From NCBI GenBank assembly GCA_026129745.1, contig JAHCHL010000002.1, positions 184,002-248,001 on the forward strand: a stretch of DNA of 64,000 nucleotides, written 5' to 3'. The notes beneath the pieces were generated by a model that was not told the DNA's origin, ran no database searches, and worked only from the letters and a program-made list of their open reading frames with translations. The DNA is from Fimbriimonadales bacterium (lineage in GTDB: Bacteria; Armatimonadota; Fimbriimonadia; Fimbriimonadales; ATM1). A program made the translations under genes and the position numbers. Each line of letters starts with the position of its first letter. The stretch's first letter is position 1. Shown piece by piece: positions 42,732-51,719 of the stretch.

Positions 42732-43510
42732 TCAGCGGCCTCGACCCTCTTTCTTGGAAGCAGGAAGTACATCGCAATTCCTATTAAGGCGATTCCGATC
42801 GCGACCATCTGTGCAAGCGTCATGTTCGCGGCTTTCCAAATCACTTCCGAGCTGGAACCTGCGCGAAACAGTTCGTACAAGTAGCGCGTGCCACCCATGA
42901 GGATGAGTCCGATGCTGAGGAGTTTGCCAAGCCATGGCCCTGTCTTATGCTTTCGAAAGTCTGATTTCTCGACCAACAAGAGAATTGCCATCGCCGCAAG
43001 CGCGAACACCGTGTCATAAAGTTGTGCGGGATGTACTTTCTCTAGCGTCGTTTGAAATTGGACTCCCCATGGCAAGTCGCAAACTCCCCCGTAGCAGCAG
43101 CCGTTGAAGAAACAACCGATTCTTCCGATTGCGATGATCAAGAATCCCGGCGCGACTGCAAGATCGAACGTGCGCAGAAGCGAAACCTTGTTCAGTTTCG
43201 CCCAAATCGCCACGGCAGCCATCCCAAACAAATAGCCGCCGAATGAAGTCATCCCCCCCTCTTGAATATTCCAAATAAGACTCGGATTTGCGGAATAGGT
43301 CTCCCACTCGACGAGGATGTTAGAAAGCCTCCCGCCGACGATCCCTGCAAACATCGAATAGAGGATCAGGTCGATGATCTTATCGGATGGAATGCCGAAC
43401 TTCGCCGCACGCGCTCGAACAAGAAAGAACGCGGCAATAAACCCGACCAAAAGCATGACGCCCCAAGTCGTGACGCTCAGCCCGAATACTTCGAATAAGA
43501 TTGGATGCAT
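42728..43510 (-). CDS. lgt: Prolipoprotein diacylglyceryl transferase
   Basis: The 260-residue multi-pass membrane enzyme adds diacylglycerol to the lipobox cysteine of prolipoproteins. The signature GRIGCFFNGCCYG near residue 135 contains the essential arginine, and a second glycine-rich motif is GGMTSFGG, where E. coli has His103 and many other phyla have an aromatic residue. The membrane segments fill the rest of the chain. It starts 21 nt after the msrA end on the same strand and overlaps the downstream RNase gene. Confidence 0.93.
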   Translation of the reverse strand: MHPILFEVFGLSVTTWGVMLLVGFIAAFFLVRARAAKFGIPSDKIIDLILYSMFAGIVGGRLSNILVEWETYSANPSLIWNIQEGGMTSFGGYLFGMAAVAIWAKLNKVSLLRTFDLAVAPGFLIIAIGRIGCFFNGCCYGGVCDLPWGVQFQTTLEKVHPAQLYDTVFALAAMAILLLVEKSDFRKHKTGPWLGKLLSIGLILMGGTRYLYELFRAGSSSEVIWKAANMTLAQMVAIGIALIGIAMYFLLPRKRVEAAE

Positions 43511-43531
43511 AAGTTGAATCGGGCCGATAGC

Positions 43532-44038
43532 TTACTTGAGTCCGCAGCCGGAGATGCCGTTCTTTTCGAAGTAGCGCTGGTGATACTCCTCTGCTGGCCA
43601 AAACTCGCTCGCCGGGGTCACTTCGGTTACGATGGCGCTCGCAAACTTCGGTTGCCAATTGACGATTGCCGCCTTGGCCGCCTCGGCTTGTTTCTGGGAC
43701 AGGAAGAAGATCGCGGAGCGATACTGGTCGCCGATGTCGGGGCCTTGGCGATTGAGCGTCGTTGGGTCGTGCATTGAGAAGAAAGCGTCGAGCAACTGTT
43801 CATAGGTGACGACCGACGGGTCAAAGGCCACCCGAACTGCCTCCGCGTGGCCTGTATTCTCGTAGCAAACCTGCTTATAGGTCGGGTGTTCGGTGTTGCC
43901 ACCGGTATATCCGCTGGTGACGTCGATCACGCCCTCGATCTGGCGGAAGTTGTGCTCAACGCCCCAGAAACAGCCAGCGGCGAAGATTGCGACTTCTGTT
44001 TGCCTTGGTTCCATGAACTGATAAGCGGATTCTTGCAT
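43532..44038 (-). CDS. msrA: Peptide methionine sulfoxide reductase MsrA
   Basis: The 168-residue protein has the MsrA active site [11 protein letters not shown] with catalytic Cys23, the GYTGG motif, and the late [12 protein letters not shown] stretch. A C-terminal SGCGLK cysteine may be the resolving residue. It reduces Met-S-sulfoxide in oxidised proteins. A start at the internal Met (MEPRQTE) would also keep the whole domain. Confidence 0.93.
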   Translation of the reverse strand: MQESAYQFMEPRQTEVAIFAAGCFWGVEHNFRQIEGVIDVTSGYTGGNTEHPTYKQVCYENTGHAEAVRVAFDPSVVTYEQLLDAFFSMHDPTTLNRQGPDIGDQYRSAIFFLSQKQAEAAKAAIVNWQPKFASAIVTEVTPASEFWPAEEYHQRYFEKNGISGCGLK

Positions 44039-44135
44039 ACTTGGGTTCCAGGCTGATGCGCCCGTGGTGAACTTCCTGGCCCGATTCGCGTCTCAATTGC
44101 AGGGCGAATAGACGATAATTGTCAGTGCGACCACC

Positions 44136-45590
44136 ATGACCACCAGAGAGAAAGTTGCCCACTTGTTGCGGAGATTCGGCCTCGGTGCGAGCCAAGCCGA
44201 GCTTGACTTTTACGAGAAGCTTGGCGTAGAGGGCACGATCGAGCGGCTCATCGAGTACGAGAAGTACGACGAGGGCTTCGACGTCTCGGTTTGGGAGTTC
44301 GGCGTCAACGCACGCAACACCCTTCCTATTCTCCAGCCCAAGCAGGTCGCGATGTGGTGGACATTGCGGCTGCTGACGACTGAGCGTCCAATGCAGGAAA
44401 AACTGACGCTGTTTTGGCACGACCATTTTGCGGTCAGCGCATCGAAAGTGACTCAAGGCCCTGCGATGTACCAGTATCTCGAGACGCTGCGAAAGCACGC
44501 GAACGGCAATTTCTTAGAGCTGCTCAGGGCCATCAGCAAAGACCCTGCGATGATCCTTTGGCTCGACAACAACACAAATGTGCGCGGTAAGCCGAACGAA
44601 AACTTCGCGCGCGAAGTGATGGAGCTGTTCACGATGGGCATCGGCAATTACACCGAAGCCGACATTCAGGAAGCCGCTCGCGCTTACACAGGTTGGTCGT
44701 TTGCAAGGACTGGATTGCAAGGTCGACGTCAACCGACAGAAGAAGAAGTCATGCAGTTGTTGCGTGAAGGCAAACCGCTTTTGGAATTTCAATTCCGGCC
44801 TTTGCTTCATGACAACGGCGTCAAAAAGATTCTTGGCAACGAAGGCCGATTCGATGGCGACGACGTCGCTGGAATTCTTTGCGGAAGACCCGAAACGTCG
44901 CGATACATCACCAGCAAACTCTGGCATTGGTTCGCTTATCCCGATCCCGAAGAGAGAGTCGTCGAACGCCTTGCAAAAGTTTATCGAGACAGCGGCTTCG
45001 ACATCAAGAAGATTCTCTATGCAATTGCACAATCGGATGAGTTTTGGAGCGAAAAGTGCGTGCGCAAGCAAGTGAAGAGTCCTGCTGATTTCACAATCGC
45101 AGTGGGTCGCTCGCTCGGCATTGGCCAGTCATTGCTCAGGCAGCGTCCCGCAGAAAGCGACCTGTTCACGCCGATCCCACGTCAGATGTTCGGGCCGCTT
45201 CGCGGCCTGGTCGACTCGATGACGAACCAAGGAATGGAATTGCTTTACCCCCCGGAAGTCGCGGGCTGGGATTGGGGAACCGCTTGGATCAGTTCGGCGA
45301 CGATGCTCGAGCGGATCAAACTGAGCAGCGTTCTTTTCGGGCAAGGTCGGGCCACCGAGTTCGGTGCGGCTGCAGGGGCGGCCGCTTCGTCTTCGTCCGC
45401 GATTGAGTCGGCACAGAAACTATGCGATTTGTTCGATGCGGAACTTGATGGGGCCCGGCTGAATGAAGTTGCCAAGGCCGTTGAAGCAGGCGGTGGGGCG
45501 TCGACGCTCTCGAATCCGAGATCGGCAACTCGAACTCTTCAGCTCGCGACAAAGGTCCTTTTCGCCGCGCCGGAGTTCCATTTTTGCTGA
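44136..45590 (+). CDS. DUF1800 family protein
   Basis: The 484-residue protein has the DUF1800 layout: KVAHLLRRFGLGAS at the start, then LTLFWHDHFAVS, LRKHANGNFLELLRAISKDPAMILWLDN, NENFAREVMELFTMGIGNYTEADIQEAARAYTGWSF, and KSPADFTIAVGRSLG later. The function of this family is unknown, although it is almost always coupled to DUF1501, as here 35 nt downstream. No signal peptide is obvious. Related pairs are common in Planctomycetota, Verrucomicrobiota and Armatimonadota. Confidence 0.9.
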   Translation: MTTREKVAHLLRRFGLGASQAELDFYEKLGVEGTIERLIEYEKYDEGFDVSVWEFGVNARNTLPILQPKQVAMWWTLRLLTTERPMQEKLTLFWHDHFAVSASKVTQGPAMYQYLETLRKHANGNFLELLRAISKDPAMILWLDNNTNVRGKPNENFAREVMELFTMGIGNYTEADIQEAARAYTGWSFARTGLQGRRQPTEEEVMQLLREGKPLLEFQFRPLLHDNGVKKILGNEGRFDGDDVAGILCGRPETSRYITSKLWHWFAYPDPEERVVERLAKVYRDSGFDIKKILYAIAQSDEFWSEKCVRKQVKSPADFTIAVGRSLGIGQSLLRQRPAESDLFTPIPRQMFGPLRGLVDSMTNQGMELLYPPEVAGWDWGTAWISSATMLERIKLSSVLFGQGRATEFGAAAGAAASSSSAIESAQKLCDLFDAELDGARLNEVAKAVEAGGGASTLSNPRSATRTLQLATKVLFAAPEFHFC

Positions 45591-45625
45591 AGACCCTGTA
45601 CAACGTATAACATAGAGGTAAGACC

Positions 45626-46855
45626 ATGTCGGACCAGATAACGAGAAGAGACCTTTTGCGGAAGAGCGCGATCATCGCGATCGGCGCAGCCGCCCCGCCT
45701 TGGCTCGCATCGATTGCGAAGGCCGACGTGGTGAAGATGGCCGCAGGCAGGAAAATCGACCCAGACAACATTCTCGTCGTATGCCAGCTTAGCGGCGGCA
45801 ACGACGGCTTGAACACGGTCGTTCCCTATGCAAACTCCGCTTATTATGCGGCGCGCCCGGTGCTTGCGCTGAAGGAAGAAGAAGTCATTAAGATCGACGC
45901 TGAGTTCGGATTGCATCCGACGATGAACGGATTCAAGTCGCTTTATGATGAGAAGAAAGTCGCAATCATTCAGAGCGTCGGTTATCCGAATCCGGATCGC
46001 TCGCATTTCAAGAGCATGGAGATTTGGCAGACTGCGAATCCGGATGGCCGTGAACAATACGGTTGGCTTGGCAAGTACCTCGACAATCAGATCCAGTCTG
46101 GATCGACGAATCCAGTGATGGCGCTCGGACTTAGCAGAACGAAACCGGATGCGCTGAAAGCAAAAGTCGCCTCCGTTCCATGCTTTGCGAGTTTGGCCGA
46201 CATCAAAGCGTTTGTCGGTGACCCGGATGCGGAGCGCATGTTGCGTGAAGTGCAAGGAATGGACGCTTACGGAAGCGCGGATGCGGAAGCGGTTAGAAAA
46301 GCGAACCTCACCGCACTCGACGCGATGGCCGAATTGAACAAAGCGCTCGACTCTTACACGCCGAAAATGCCATATGGCAACGATCAGTTCGGACAAGGGT
46401 TTAGGCAGATCGCACACTTAATCGCAACATCGCCGAAGACTCGCGTCATCTATTTCGCAGCAGGCGGATTCGACACGCACAGTCAGCAAGCGGCTGCGCA
46501 TTCGAGGCTCGTTCAAGACTTCAGCAACGCTCTAAAGGCGTTCATGGACGAAATGAAGTCGCTTGGCAAAGACGGGAAAGTGAGCGTGCTGGTGTTCAGC
46601 GAATTCGGCAGACGCGTTCGCGAAAACGCGAGCGCAGGGACCGACCACGGCGCCGGCGCGCCGATGTTCATCGTTGGAGGCAAAGTCAAAGGCGGGATGT
46701 ACGGAGAGAAGCCCGATCTCGTCAACTTAGATCGCGGCGACGTGCCTTGGCGTGTCGACTTTCGACAAGTCTATTCGACCGTCATGGATCAATGGATGGG
46801 CGGCGACAGCGAAACGATGTTCGGCAAGAAGTTCAATCACGTGAACATCTTCTAA
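45626..46855 (+). CDS. DUF1501 family protein, Tat-exported
   Basis: The 409-residue protein begins with a twin-arginine signal (TRRDLLRKSAIIAIGAAAP), so it is exported folded. The DUF1501 core is recognised by LVVCQLSGGNDGLNTVVP, HPTMNGFKSLYDEKKVAIIQSVGYPNPDRSHF, FAAGGFDTHSQQ and VLVFSEFGRRVRENASAGTDHGAG, an alkaline phosphatase/sulfatase-like superfamily pattern. It pairs with the DUF1800 gene upstream. AGAGGT precedes the ATG, and a terminator follows. Confidence 0.92.
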   Translation: MSDQITRRDLLRKSAIIAIGAAAPPWLASIAKADVVKMAAGRKIDPDNILVVCQLSGGNDGLNTVVPYANSAYYAARPVLALKEEEVIKIDAEFGLHPTMNGFKSLYDEKKVAIIQSVGYPNPDRSHFKSMEIWQTANPDGREQYGWLGKYLDNQIQSGSTNPVMALGLSRTKPDALKAKVASVPCFASLADIKAFVGDPDAERMLREVQGMDAYGSADAEAVRKANLTALDAMAELNKALDSYTPKMPYGNDQFGQGFRQIAHLIATSPKTRVIYFAAGGFDTHSQQAAAHSRLVQDFSNALKAFMDEMKSLGKDGKVSVLVFSEFGRRVRENASAGTDHGAGAPMFIVGGKVKGGMYGEKPDLVNLDRGDVPWRVDFRQVYSTVMDQWMGGDSETMFGKKFNHVNIF

Positions 46856-46880
46856 ACCCAACACTCCAAGGAGAGAGGAA

Positions 46881-46920
46881 AGACGGACCGGCGAGGCACA
46901 CCGCCGGTCTCGTCTTTTTT
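46881..46920 (+). terminator. Rho-independent terminator after the DUF1800/DUF1501 operon
   Basis: An interrupted stem (AGACGGACCGGCG and CGCCGGTCTCGTCT) with a short loop is followed by a run of six T. It lies 26 nt after the stop codon. Confidence 0.8.
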
Positions 46921-46954
46921 GAATGGTCGCCTACCCAGCGCTAAGGCGTTTGGA

Positions 46955-47155
46955 TCAATCGTCTTGACGAGCACGCATGGGTGCGCCGATATGGACGTCG
47001 AGCAGCCGTTCTCGGTGATCATTGAGCATGCAGATCGCCCTGATCCCAAAGTGCTGAGCAACCTCGACGGCGCTTTGCCACTTCAACGGGTTCAGCTTGC
47101 CGTCTTTGCAGGTTTCGTTTTCTTGGTCGAAGCGGGGGCAATCTGGGCAACGCAT
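46955..47155 (-). CDS. Small cysteine-containing protein
   Basis: A 66-residue protein with CPDC and a third cysteine 12 residues later (CPDCPRFDQENETCKDGKLN), resembling half a zinc ribbon. The rest is helical. I know no named family. CAGAAT lies 7 nt before the ATG without a ribosome binding site, matching the leaderless pattern and supporting a real gene. It follows the glycosidase gene by 22 nt on the same strand. Confidence 0.6.
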   Translation of the reverse strand: MRCPDCPRFDQENETCKDGKLNPLKWQSAVEVAQHFGIRAICMLNDHRERLLDVHIGAPMRARQDD

Positions 47156-47162
47156 GTCTACT

Positions 47163-47168
47163 ATTCTG
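47163..47168 (-). promoter_or_regulatory. -10 box CAGAAT before the small cysteine protein gene
   Basis: CAGAAT on the minus strand is 7 nt from the ATG at 47155. It supports a separate, leaderless transcript. Confidence 0.35.
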
Positions 47169-47177
47169 ACGGAGAGT

Positions 47178-49304
47178 CTATCTCATTCGCTTCCATTCTT
47201 TCTCGATCAACCCGATGCCGGTCGGCACTTTCGAAATCGACCACCAATCGAGGCCGCAATCGATCGTTTGCCCTTCCATTCCAGCGGGGTCGATACCGCA
47301 AACGTGGCGAATGATCAAGTCGACGATCCAAGAGTGCATGTAATCGTCGATTCCTCGATATGCACTCGGCTCACCCGTGATTGGATTATAGTGCTCAAAG
47401 CAATTCGGTCGATGCGGATTGCCGTCGAATGTCATCATGCGAATCCACTGCATCAGGAATTCCCCAGCAACTGTGCGCCATTTTGGGTTTCTGCTTGCCA
47501 TGTTCGCCAACGATTCCGCGATATGAGAGTTGGCCATTGGCCACACGCGCCCGTTCCATGGACAGTTCATGCGTTTCGATTTCCATAGCGGTTCTGCTGA
47601 AAAGAACGCATCGGACATTGGACTCGTCGGGACCCTGTAAGGCGTTGCAAAGTGGTTCGTGTTGAGCAGCGAGAGTTCGAGCGACTTATCATCCACATCA
47701 AACTGCTCCAACGGATAGAAGCCGACGGCAGACATGTGCGGCGACAGCCTAAACGGATTCAAGAGCGCGTCTTTGTAGATGCCGCTGCCAACATCCCAAA
47801 GCGATTGCAGCGCCACCTCGCATCGGTCCAAGTCATTTGATCGACTTTCAAGCGAGTCCAGCGCCTTTCTGAGCCGGAACGCATAGTACGTAGCGTCGAC
47901 GCCTTTGAGATCGATCTTTCCCCATCGATCCGCGCTCCCGTCTGCAAACAAATATCGCGAGGAGTACTCCTGGCCCGTTTCGTTTTGATCCCAAACCGAA
48001 ATCAGTCCCGTCCGATCTGGGTCTCGCTGGTTTTGCAAGTAGGCGGCGTATCGGTTAAGGCATTCGATGATCCCGCCTTCTGCAACTCCGAGTCTGTGAA
48101 TCTGGTGCACACGCATAACCGCGTCACCCCAGTTCGCATGATAGAAATCACGTTCGGGTCTGAACGAGTATATGTGCCCCGGGAACGATCCGTCTTCACG
48201 CTGATTGAATGCAAAATTGCGCAGAATGCCTCGCGCTAACGAAGAATCATGCATCCATGCGGTTTCACGAATGTGACAAGGCGCGGAATAGCTGATCAGA
48301 TTCCTAAATGCGCCGATGCCTTCGAACACGCATGGAAACGGATACTTTGGCAATCGAACGTCGACCGTCTGCAGCCTAAGTCCGTACCACCTATACCAAT
48401 AGTGATTCGTCAGGCAATCATCGCTGCACTCGAACTGCGGAACTGAAGCAAAGTAGTCTCTCCAGCTTTGTTGCGACTTTGCGACGGCGTCGCTCGACAT
48501 GGCTGAATCCAATTGCTTGAGTGCATCATTGCGAGAAAGTGCAGCAGAACAAGCGAATTGCACCGGTTTCTTGTCACTGAGGCGATAGTGCTGGAGTGCG
48601 TGAACCAAACCGTATCCGGAGACGCCCGGACCTTCCCGCAACTTGCCATCTCGAAAGAACTCGGATAGCGGCGAGATAGCGGCATTCGGCGATTCGTCAT
48701 GCACTTCTGATGTCAGCATGCAGATTCCGTTCGCCTCTGCGTCTGCACCATAGGCGAGGAAGATCGAACCGCCTGCGCTTGCTTGCCCAATACTCGAATC
48801 TGATTCCGCACCTTCGAAACCGCTTCGGTCGATGGCGACCTCATCTGGCCATGCAACGCGATATTCGCAGCTGAGTCGCCCTGCGGTTGCTTCATAGCTG
48901 TCGCACGAGTGCCATGGCGATCCGGCTCCCGGTTCCTTGCGTCGGTGCAACGTCCATAGAAATGCGTCGAGTTCTCCAACATCAGTAACCAACTCGAGCT
49001 GCGAAACCCAAACATTCGAGCCGGTAACGCACCTAATTTCGCGGATGACGACGTCGCCGGCGACGTGCATGATGGTCAGTCTGTCGGGTCGCCAACCTTT
49101 TAGATAAGAGGAGAATCGAAGCGGTTTGCCGCTTTTGCAGATTAGGACTGTGAAGAGCCGGTCGATTCTGATGTCGGCGAAGTGGCACTCATCCCAAAAG
49201 CCCGTAGTCAACAGCCACTTTGGAAAAGGGGGAGCATAGACTGCGCCACTTCCGCCGCCGAGGAACCACTTGTCTTTGCGGCCAAGTCGAGAGAGTGGGT
49301 CCAT
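47178..49304 (-). CDS. (alpha/alpha)6-barrel glycoside hydrolase, GH63/MGH1-like
   Basis: The 708-residue protein has a beta-sandwich N-terminal half and an (alpha/alpha)6 barrel C-terminal half. Landmarks are WMHDSSLARGILRNFAFNQREDGSFPGHI, GLISVWDQNETGQEYSSRY, WNGRVWPMANSHIAESLANM and the end segment FEHYNPITGEPSAYRGIDDYMHSWIVDLII. These match mannosylglycerate-hydrolase-type/GH63-like clan enzymes acting on alpha-glucosides or mannosyl compounds. There is no signal peptide, so it is probably cytoplasmic. Substrate unknown; catalytic Asp/Glu residues cannot be assigned with certainty. It is divergent from the PH-domain operon. Confidence 0.75.
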   Translation of the reverse strand: MDPLSRLGRKDKWFLGGGSGAVYAPPFPKWLLTTGFWDECHFADIRIDRLFTVLICKSGKPLRFSSYLKGWRPDRLTIMHVAGDVVIREIRCVTGSNVWVSQLELVTDVGELDAFLWTLHRRKEPGAGSPWHSCDSYEATAGRLSCEYRVAWPDEVAIDRSGFEGAESDSSIGQASAGGSIFLAYGADAEANGICMLTSEVHDESPNAAISPLSEFFRDGKLREGPGVSGYGLVHALQHYRLSDKKPVQFACSAALSRNDALKQLDSAMSSDAVAKSQQSWRDYFASVPQFECSDDCLTNHYWYRWYGLRLQTVDVRLPKYPFPCVFEGIGAFRNLISYSAPCHIRETAWMHDSSLARGILRNFAFNQREDGSFPGHIYSFRPERDFYHANWGDAVMRVHQIHRLGVAEGGIIECLNRYAAYLQNQRDPDRTGLISVWDQNETGQEYSSRYLFADGSADRWGKIDLKGVDATYYAFRLRKALDSLESRSNDLDRCEVALQSLWDVGSGIYKDALLNPFRLSPHMSAVGFYPLEQFDVDDKSLELSLLNTNHFATPYRVPTSPMSDAFFSAEPLWKSKRMNCPWNGRVWPMANSHIAESLANMASRNPKWRTVAGEFLMQWIRMMTFDGNPHRPNCFEHYNPITGEPSAYRGIDDYMHSWIVDLIIRHVCGIDPAGMEGQTIDCGLDWWSISKVPTGIGLIEKEWKRMR

Positions 49305-49401
49305 CGATGCGGTCAGTTTGGTCGAGCGAAGTTCGATCTGTCAAGAAAAAGGGCGTCATGCAGGAGAATCGAGAACATTGTCGAACGTCTTTCGAAGAAG
49401 A

Positions 49402-49905
49402 ATGGCGATGCAATCAGCCCTCGATCAACAGCAGCCGATGTTGCCGCTTCATCCAAATGTTCGTTGGGTGTGGATGTTCTCGTCGCTCATCTCTACATTT
49501 ATCTTTGGCGGCATCATCGCGACGGCTGAAATTCTGCTTTCCAAAAACATCCCAGAGTGGCAGATTCCGATGCTGCTTATCACAGCCGTTTACGTCATGA
49601 TCTTCTTCCCACTTGCGTTCGTCATGCCGCGACTTCAGTTCGAGCGATGGCGGTACGCGATTCGACCGCAGGACGTGCTGATCGAATACGGTGTCATCTG
49701 GCGGAACAGAAGGTGCATTCCGCGATTGCGCATCCAGCACGTCGACATCAACTCAGGTCCTATCGACCGGATGCTCGGATTGGTTCACATGAATGTGTAT
49801 ACGGCAGGATCGATGGGGCCCGTTGTCAGCATTCCGGGCATGACACCGGAGAAAGCGGAGTCGATTCGAGAAGAACTTATCGGAACGAAGGCATCGAATG
49901 GATAA
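49402..49905 (+). CDS. Bacterial PH-domain membrane protein, YdbS-like
   Basis: The 167-residue protein has two membrane helices (about residues 25-45 and 55-75) followed by one bPH2 domain: RYAIRPQDVLIEYGVIWRNRRCIPRLRIQHVDINSGPIDRMLGLVHMNVYTAG. It overlaps the next gene, a larger PH-domain protein, by 8 nt, the same pairing as B. subtilis YdbS/YdbT, whose loss or presence affects antimicrobial resistance. The start is ATG at 49402 or 49408; earlier in-frame residues are antisense to the glycosidase gene. Confidence 0.8.
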   Translation: MAMQSALDQQQPMLPLHPNVRWVWMFSSLISTFIFGGIIATAEILLSKNIPEWQIPMLLITAVYVMIFFPLAFVMPRLQFERWRYAIRPQDVLIEYGVIWRNRRCIPRLRIQHVDINSGPIDRMLGLVHMNVYTAGSMGPVVSIPGMTPEKAESIREELIGTKASNG

Positions 49906-51400
49906 CGCGGTCCATCATCGCATCCATCCGCTAACGATCGTCATCGAGGCCGCTCGATTCATCGGCCGATTTGCGTTCGTCATCGTCATCTTGCTCGTCA
50001 GTCGTTCTGCAGGGGGCGGATTCGACGCCTTCGAACTTGTTCTTGCGGCATTGGGCGTTTTCAGCATTGCGGCTGCGACCTTGCGCTACATGTTCACCTC
50101 GTATTCGTTGGATTCTCAGAACATGATCATCAGAACGGGCGTCGTCTTCCGACAAAAAAGAACGATTCCACTTGCAAGAATACAAAACGTCGAGATCAAA
50201 CGCGGTGTCCTGCACCAGATGCTTGGCCTTTCTGACCTTAAGATCGAAACTGCTGGCGGTGCAGAAGCGGAAGGCGACCTTTCTGCTCTGACCGTTGCCG
50301 AAGCCGAGAGACTCAAAGACTTACTCATGAGGGCAAGGCATGCAGATGCGCCCGTCTCCTCCGAAGCACCACCTCCACCGCCGCAAAGACAGACTGTCTG
50401 GATTGCAACGGCGAAGGACTTGCTGATACTTGGAGCGACTGAGAATCGCGCTTTCGTCGTCATCGGCATCATCCTTGCGCCTCTTTTCTTTGCGCCGCGA
50501 ATTTCTGATGACCTTGTCGAAAGGTTCGGAAGCCAAATGTTTCAGTCCGTTCGAGGAATTGGCGACGACGCGTGGCTCATCGCCATTTGGGCAACTGCCG
50601 GGTTGCTTGTGTTTGGTTGGATTGCATCCATCGTCATGACGGCAGTTCATTACTACGGATTCGCTTTGCGTTATCAAGAAGGTCAATTTCAGCGTCGCTA
50701 TGGACTTTTCACCACCGTCGAATCGATCGTGCCGCTGCCGCGCATACAATCGCTTTGCATTGAAGCTCCGCTTTTGAGAAGGCTTCTCGGATATGTGACG
50801 ATTCACGCCGGCCTCGCGGGGTCTATCAAACTTGGTGAACAGCAACAGGCGACTTCGGCGCTGTGCTTGCTGGTTAAGTCAAAGGATGTCGCTGAATACG
50901 TTCGTCGTGTGTTTCCGCACTTGAATATGAACGACATCGAGTGGCTTCCCGTAAGCCGCATCGCGATTAGAAAGGGTGCGTTTCGATTCGCCTTGTTTCC
51001 GACCCTTGCGCTGGTTGGTTGGGTCGTATACAGCGGCAACAACCTGCTCTTGTTAGCGCTGATTCCGATTCTTGCGCTTGCGATTTGGTATGGATACGCA
51101 AGGTATCGCGCACTCGGCTACACGATTACGGATGGTTTCTTGATTACCCGCGAGGGGATTCTTTATCGCAAGATTCACATCGCGCCGCATGGGAAACTGC
51201 AGTGGCTCGCGGTTAGCCAAGGCCCAATTCAACGCAGGTATCGGATCGCTGATCTCGACGTTGGTACAGCCGCTGTGGTTGGAGCGCAACTCGGTTCTCC
51301 TTCGATCGTCGACCTCGAACTCGACAAAGCCGAAAACGTACAGGATTTCCTGTCGGCGAGAGTCGAAGCCTCTGGGCTTTGGATGCCAGACGGCGTTTAG
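49898..51400 (+). CDS. Bacterial PH-domain membrane protein, YdbT-like
   Basis: The 500-residue protein contains three bPH2 domains separated by pairs of membrane helices. Each is seen by the pattern of a GxxxxRxxxxPLxRIQxV motif: RTGVVFRQKRTIPLARIQNVEI near residue 78, RRYGLFTTVESIVPLPRIQSLCIE near 270, and ITREGILYRKIHIAPHGKLQWLAVSQG near 410, the last diverged. A proline-rich linker (APPPPPQRQ) follows the first domain. Translational overlap with the YdbS-like gene suggests a membrane complex. The molecular activity is unknown. Confidence 0.83.
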   Translation: MDNAVHHRIHPLTIVIEAARFIGRFAFVIVILLVSRSAGGGFDAFELVLAALGVFSIAAATLRYMFTSYSLDSQNMIIRTGVVFRQKRTIPLARIQNVEIKRGVLHQMLGLSDLKIETAGGAEAEGDLSALTVAEAERLKDLLMRARHADAPVSSEAPPPPPQRQTVWIATAKDLLILGATENRAFVVIGIILAPLFFAPRISDDLVERFGSQMFQSVRGIGDDAWLIAIWATAGLLVFGWIASIVMTAVHYYGFALRYQEGQFQRRYGLFTTVESIVPLPRIQSLCIEAPLLRRLLGYVTIHAGLAGSIKLGEQQQATSALCLLVKSKDVAEYVRRVFPHLNMNDIEWLPVSRIAIRKGAFRFALFPTLALVGWVVYSGNNLLLLALIPILALAIWYGYARYRALGYTITDGFLITREGILYRKIHIAPHGKLQWLAVSQGPIQRRYRIADLDVGTAAVVGAQLGSPSIVDLELDKAENVQDFLSARVEASGLWMPDGV

Positions 51401-51478
51401 GCATGAGGCCGAACGGCCCATAATGCAACGGATCGGGCTTCCCGCCCGTGCTATGGGTAGAAACGTCGGAGGAAAGAC

Positions 51479-51679
51479 ATGAAAGATCCGCTGAAACTCG
51501 GCCTAACGATCCTCGCTGTCATCATCTTGGGCGGCATCGCCATCAAGTTGCTGGGCAGCATTCTCGGATTCCTATGGGGAATCATCGTGCCAATCGCCGT
51601 CATCGCAGGAATCGGCCTCGTGATCTACGGGCTGTTCTCTCGCAAATCGCTCGGCGGCGGCAGGAACAGCCTCCCCTAA
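51479..51679 (+). CDS. Small two-helix membrane protein
   Basis: A 66-residue protein, almost all hydrophobic (LGLTILAVIILGGIAIKLLG and IIVPIAVIAGIGLVIYGLF), ending with a short basic Gly-rich tail. No family recognised. GGAGG lies 6 nt before the ATG. It follows the PH-domain genes by 78 nt and may belong to the same envelope unit. Confidence 0.65.
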   Translation: MKDPLKLGLTILAVIILGGIAIKLLGSILGFLWGIIVPIAVIAGIGLVIYGLFSRKSLGGGRNSLP

Positions 51680-51706
51680 GTAACGCATTCGCTGAACAGA
51701 ACATCG

Positions 51707-51712
51707 TATAGT
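51707..51712 (+). promoter_or_regulatory. -10 box TATAGT before the acylase-family gene
   Basis: TATAGT lies 7 nt before the ATG at 51720, with no ribosome binding site; one of the clearest leaderless-type starts here. Confidence 0.55.
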
Positions 51713-51719
51713 AAGCGGC

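Noticed and set aside
46919..47588. Overlapping plus-strand frames opposite the small Cys protein and glycosidase genes
   Set aside because: Composition is rich in Arg, Ser and Cys without motifs and the opposite strand has clear genes.
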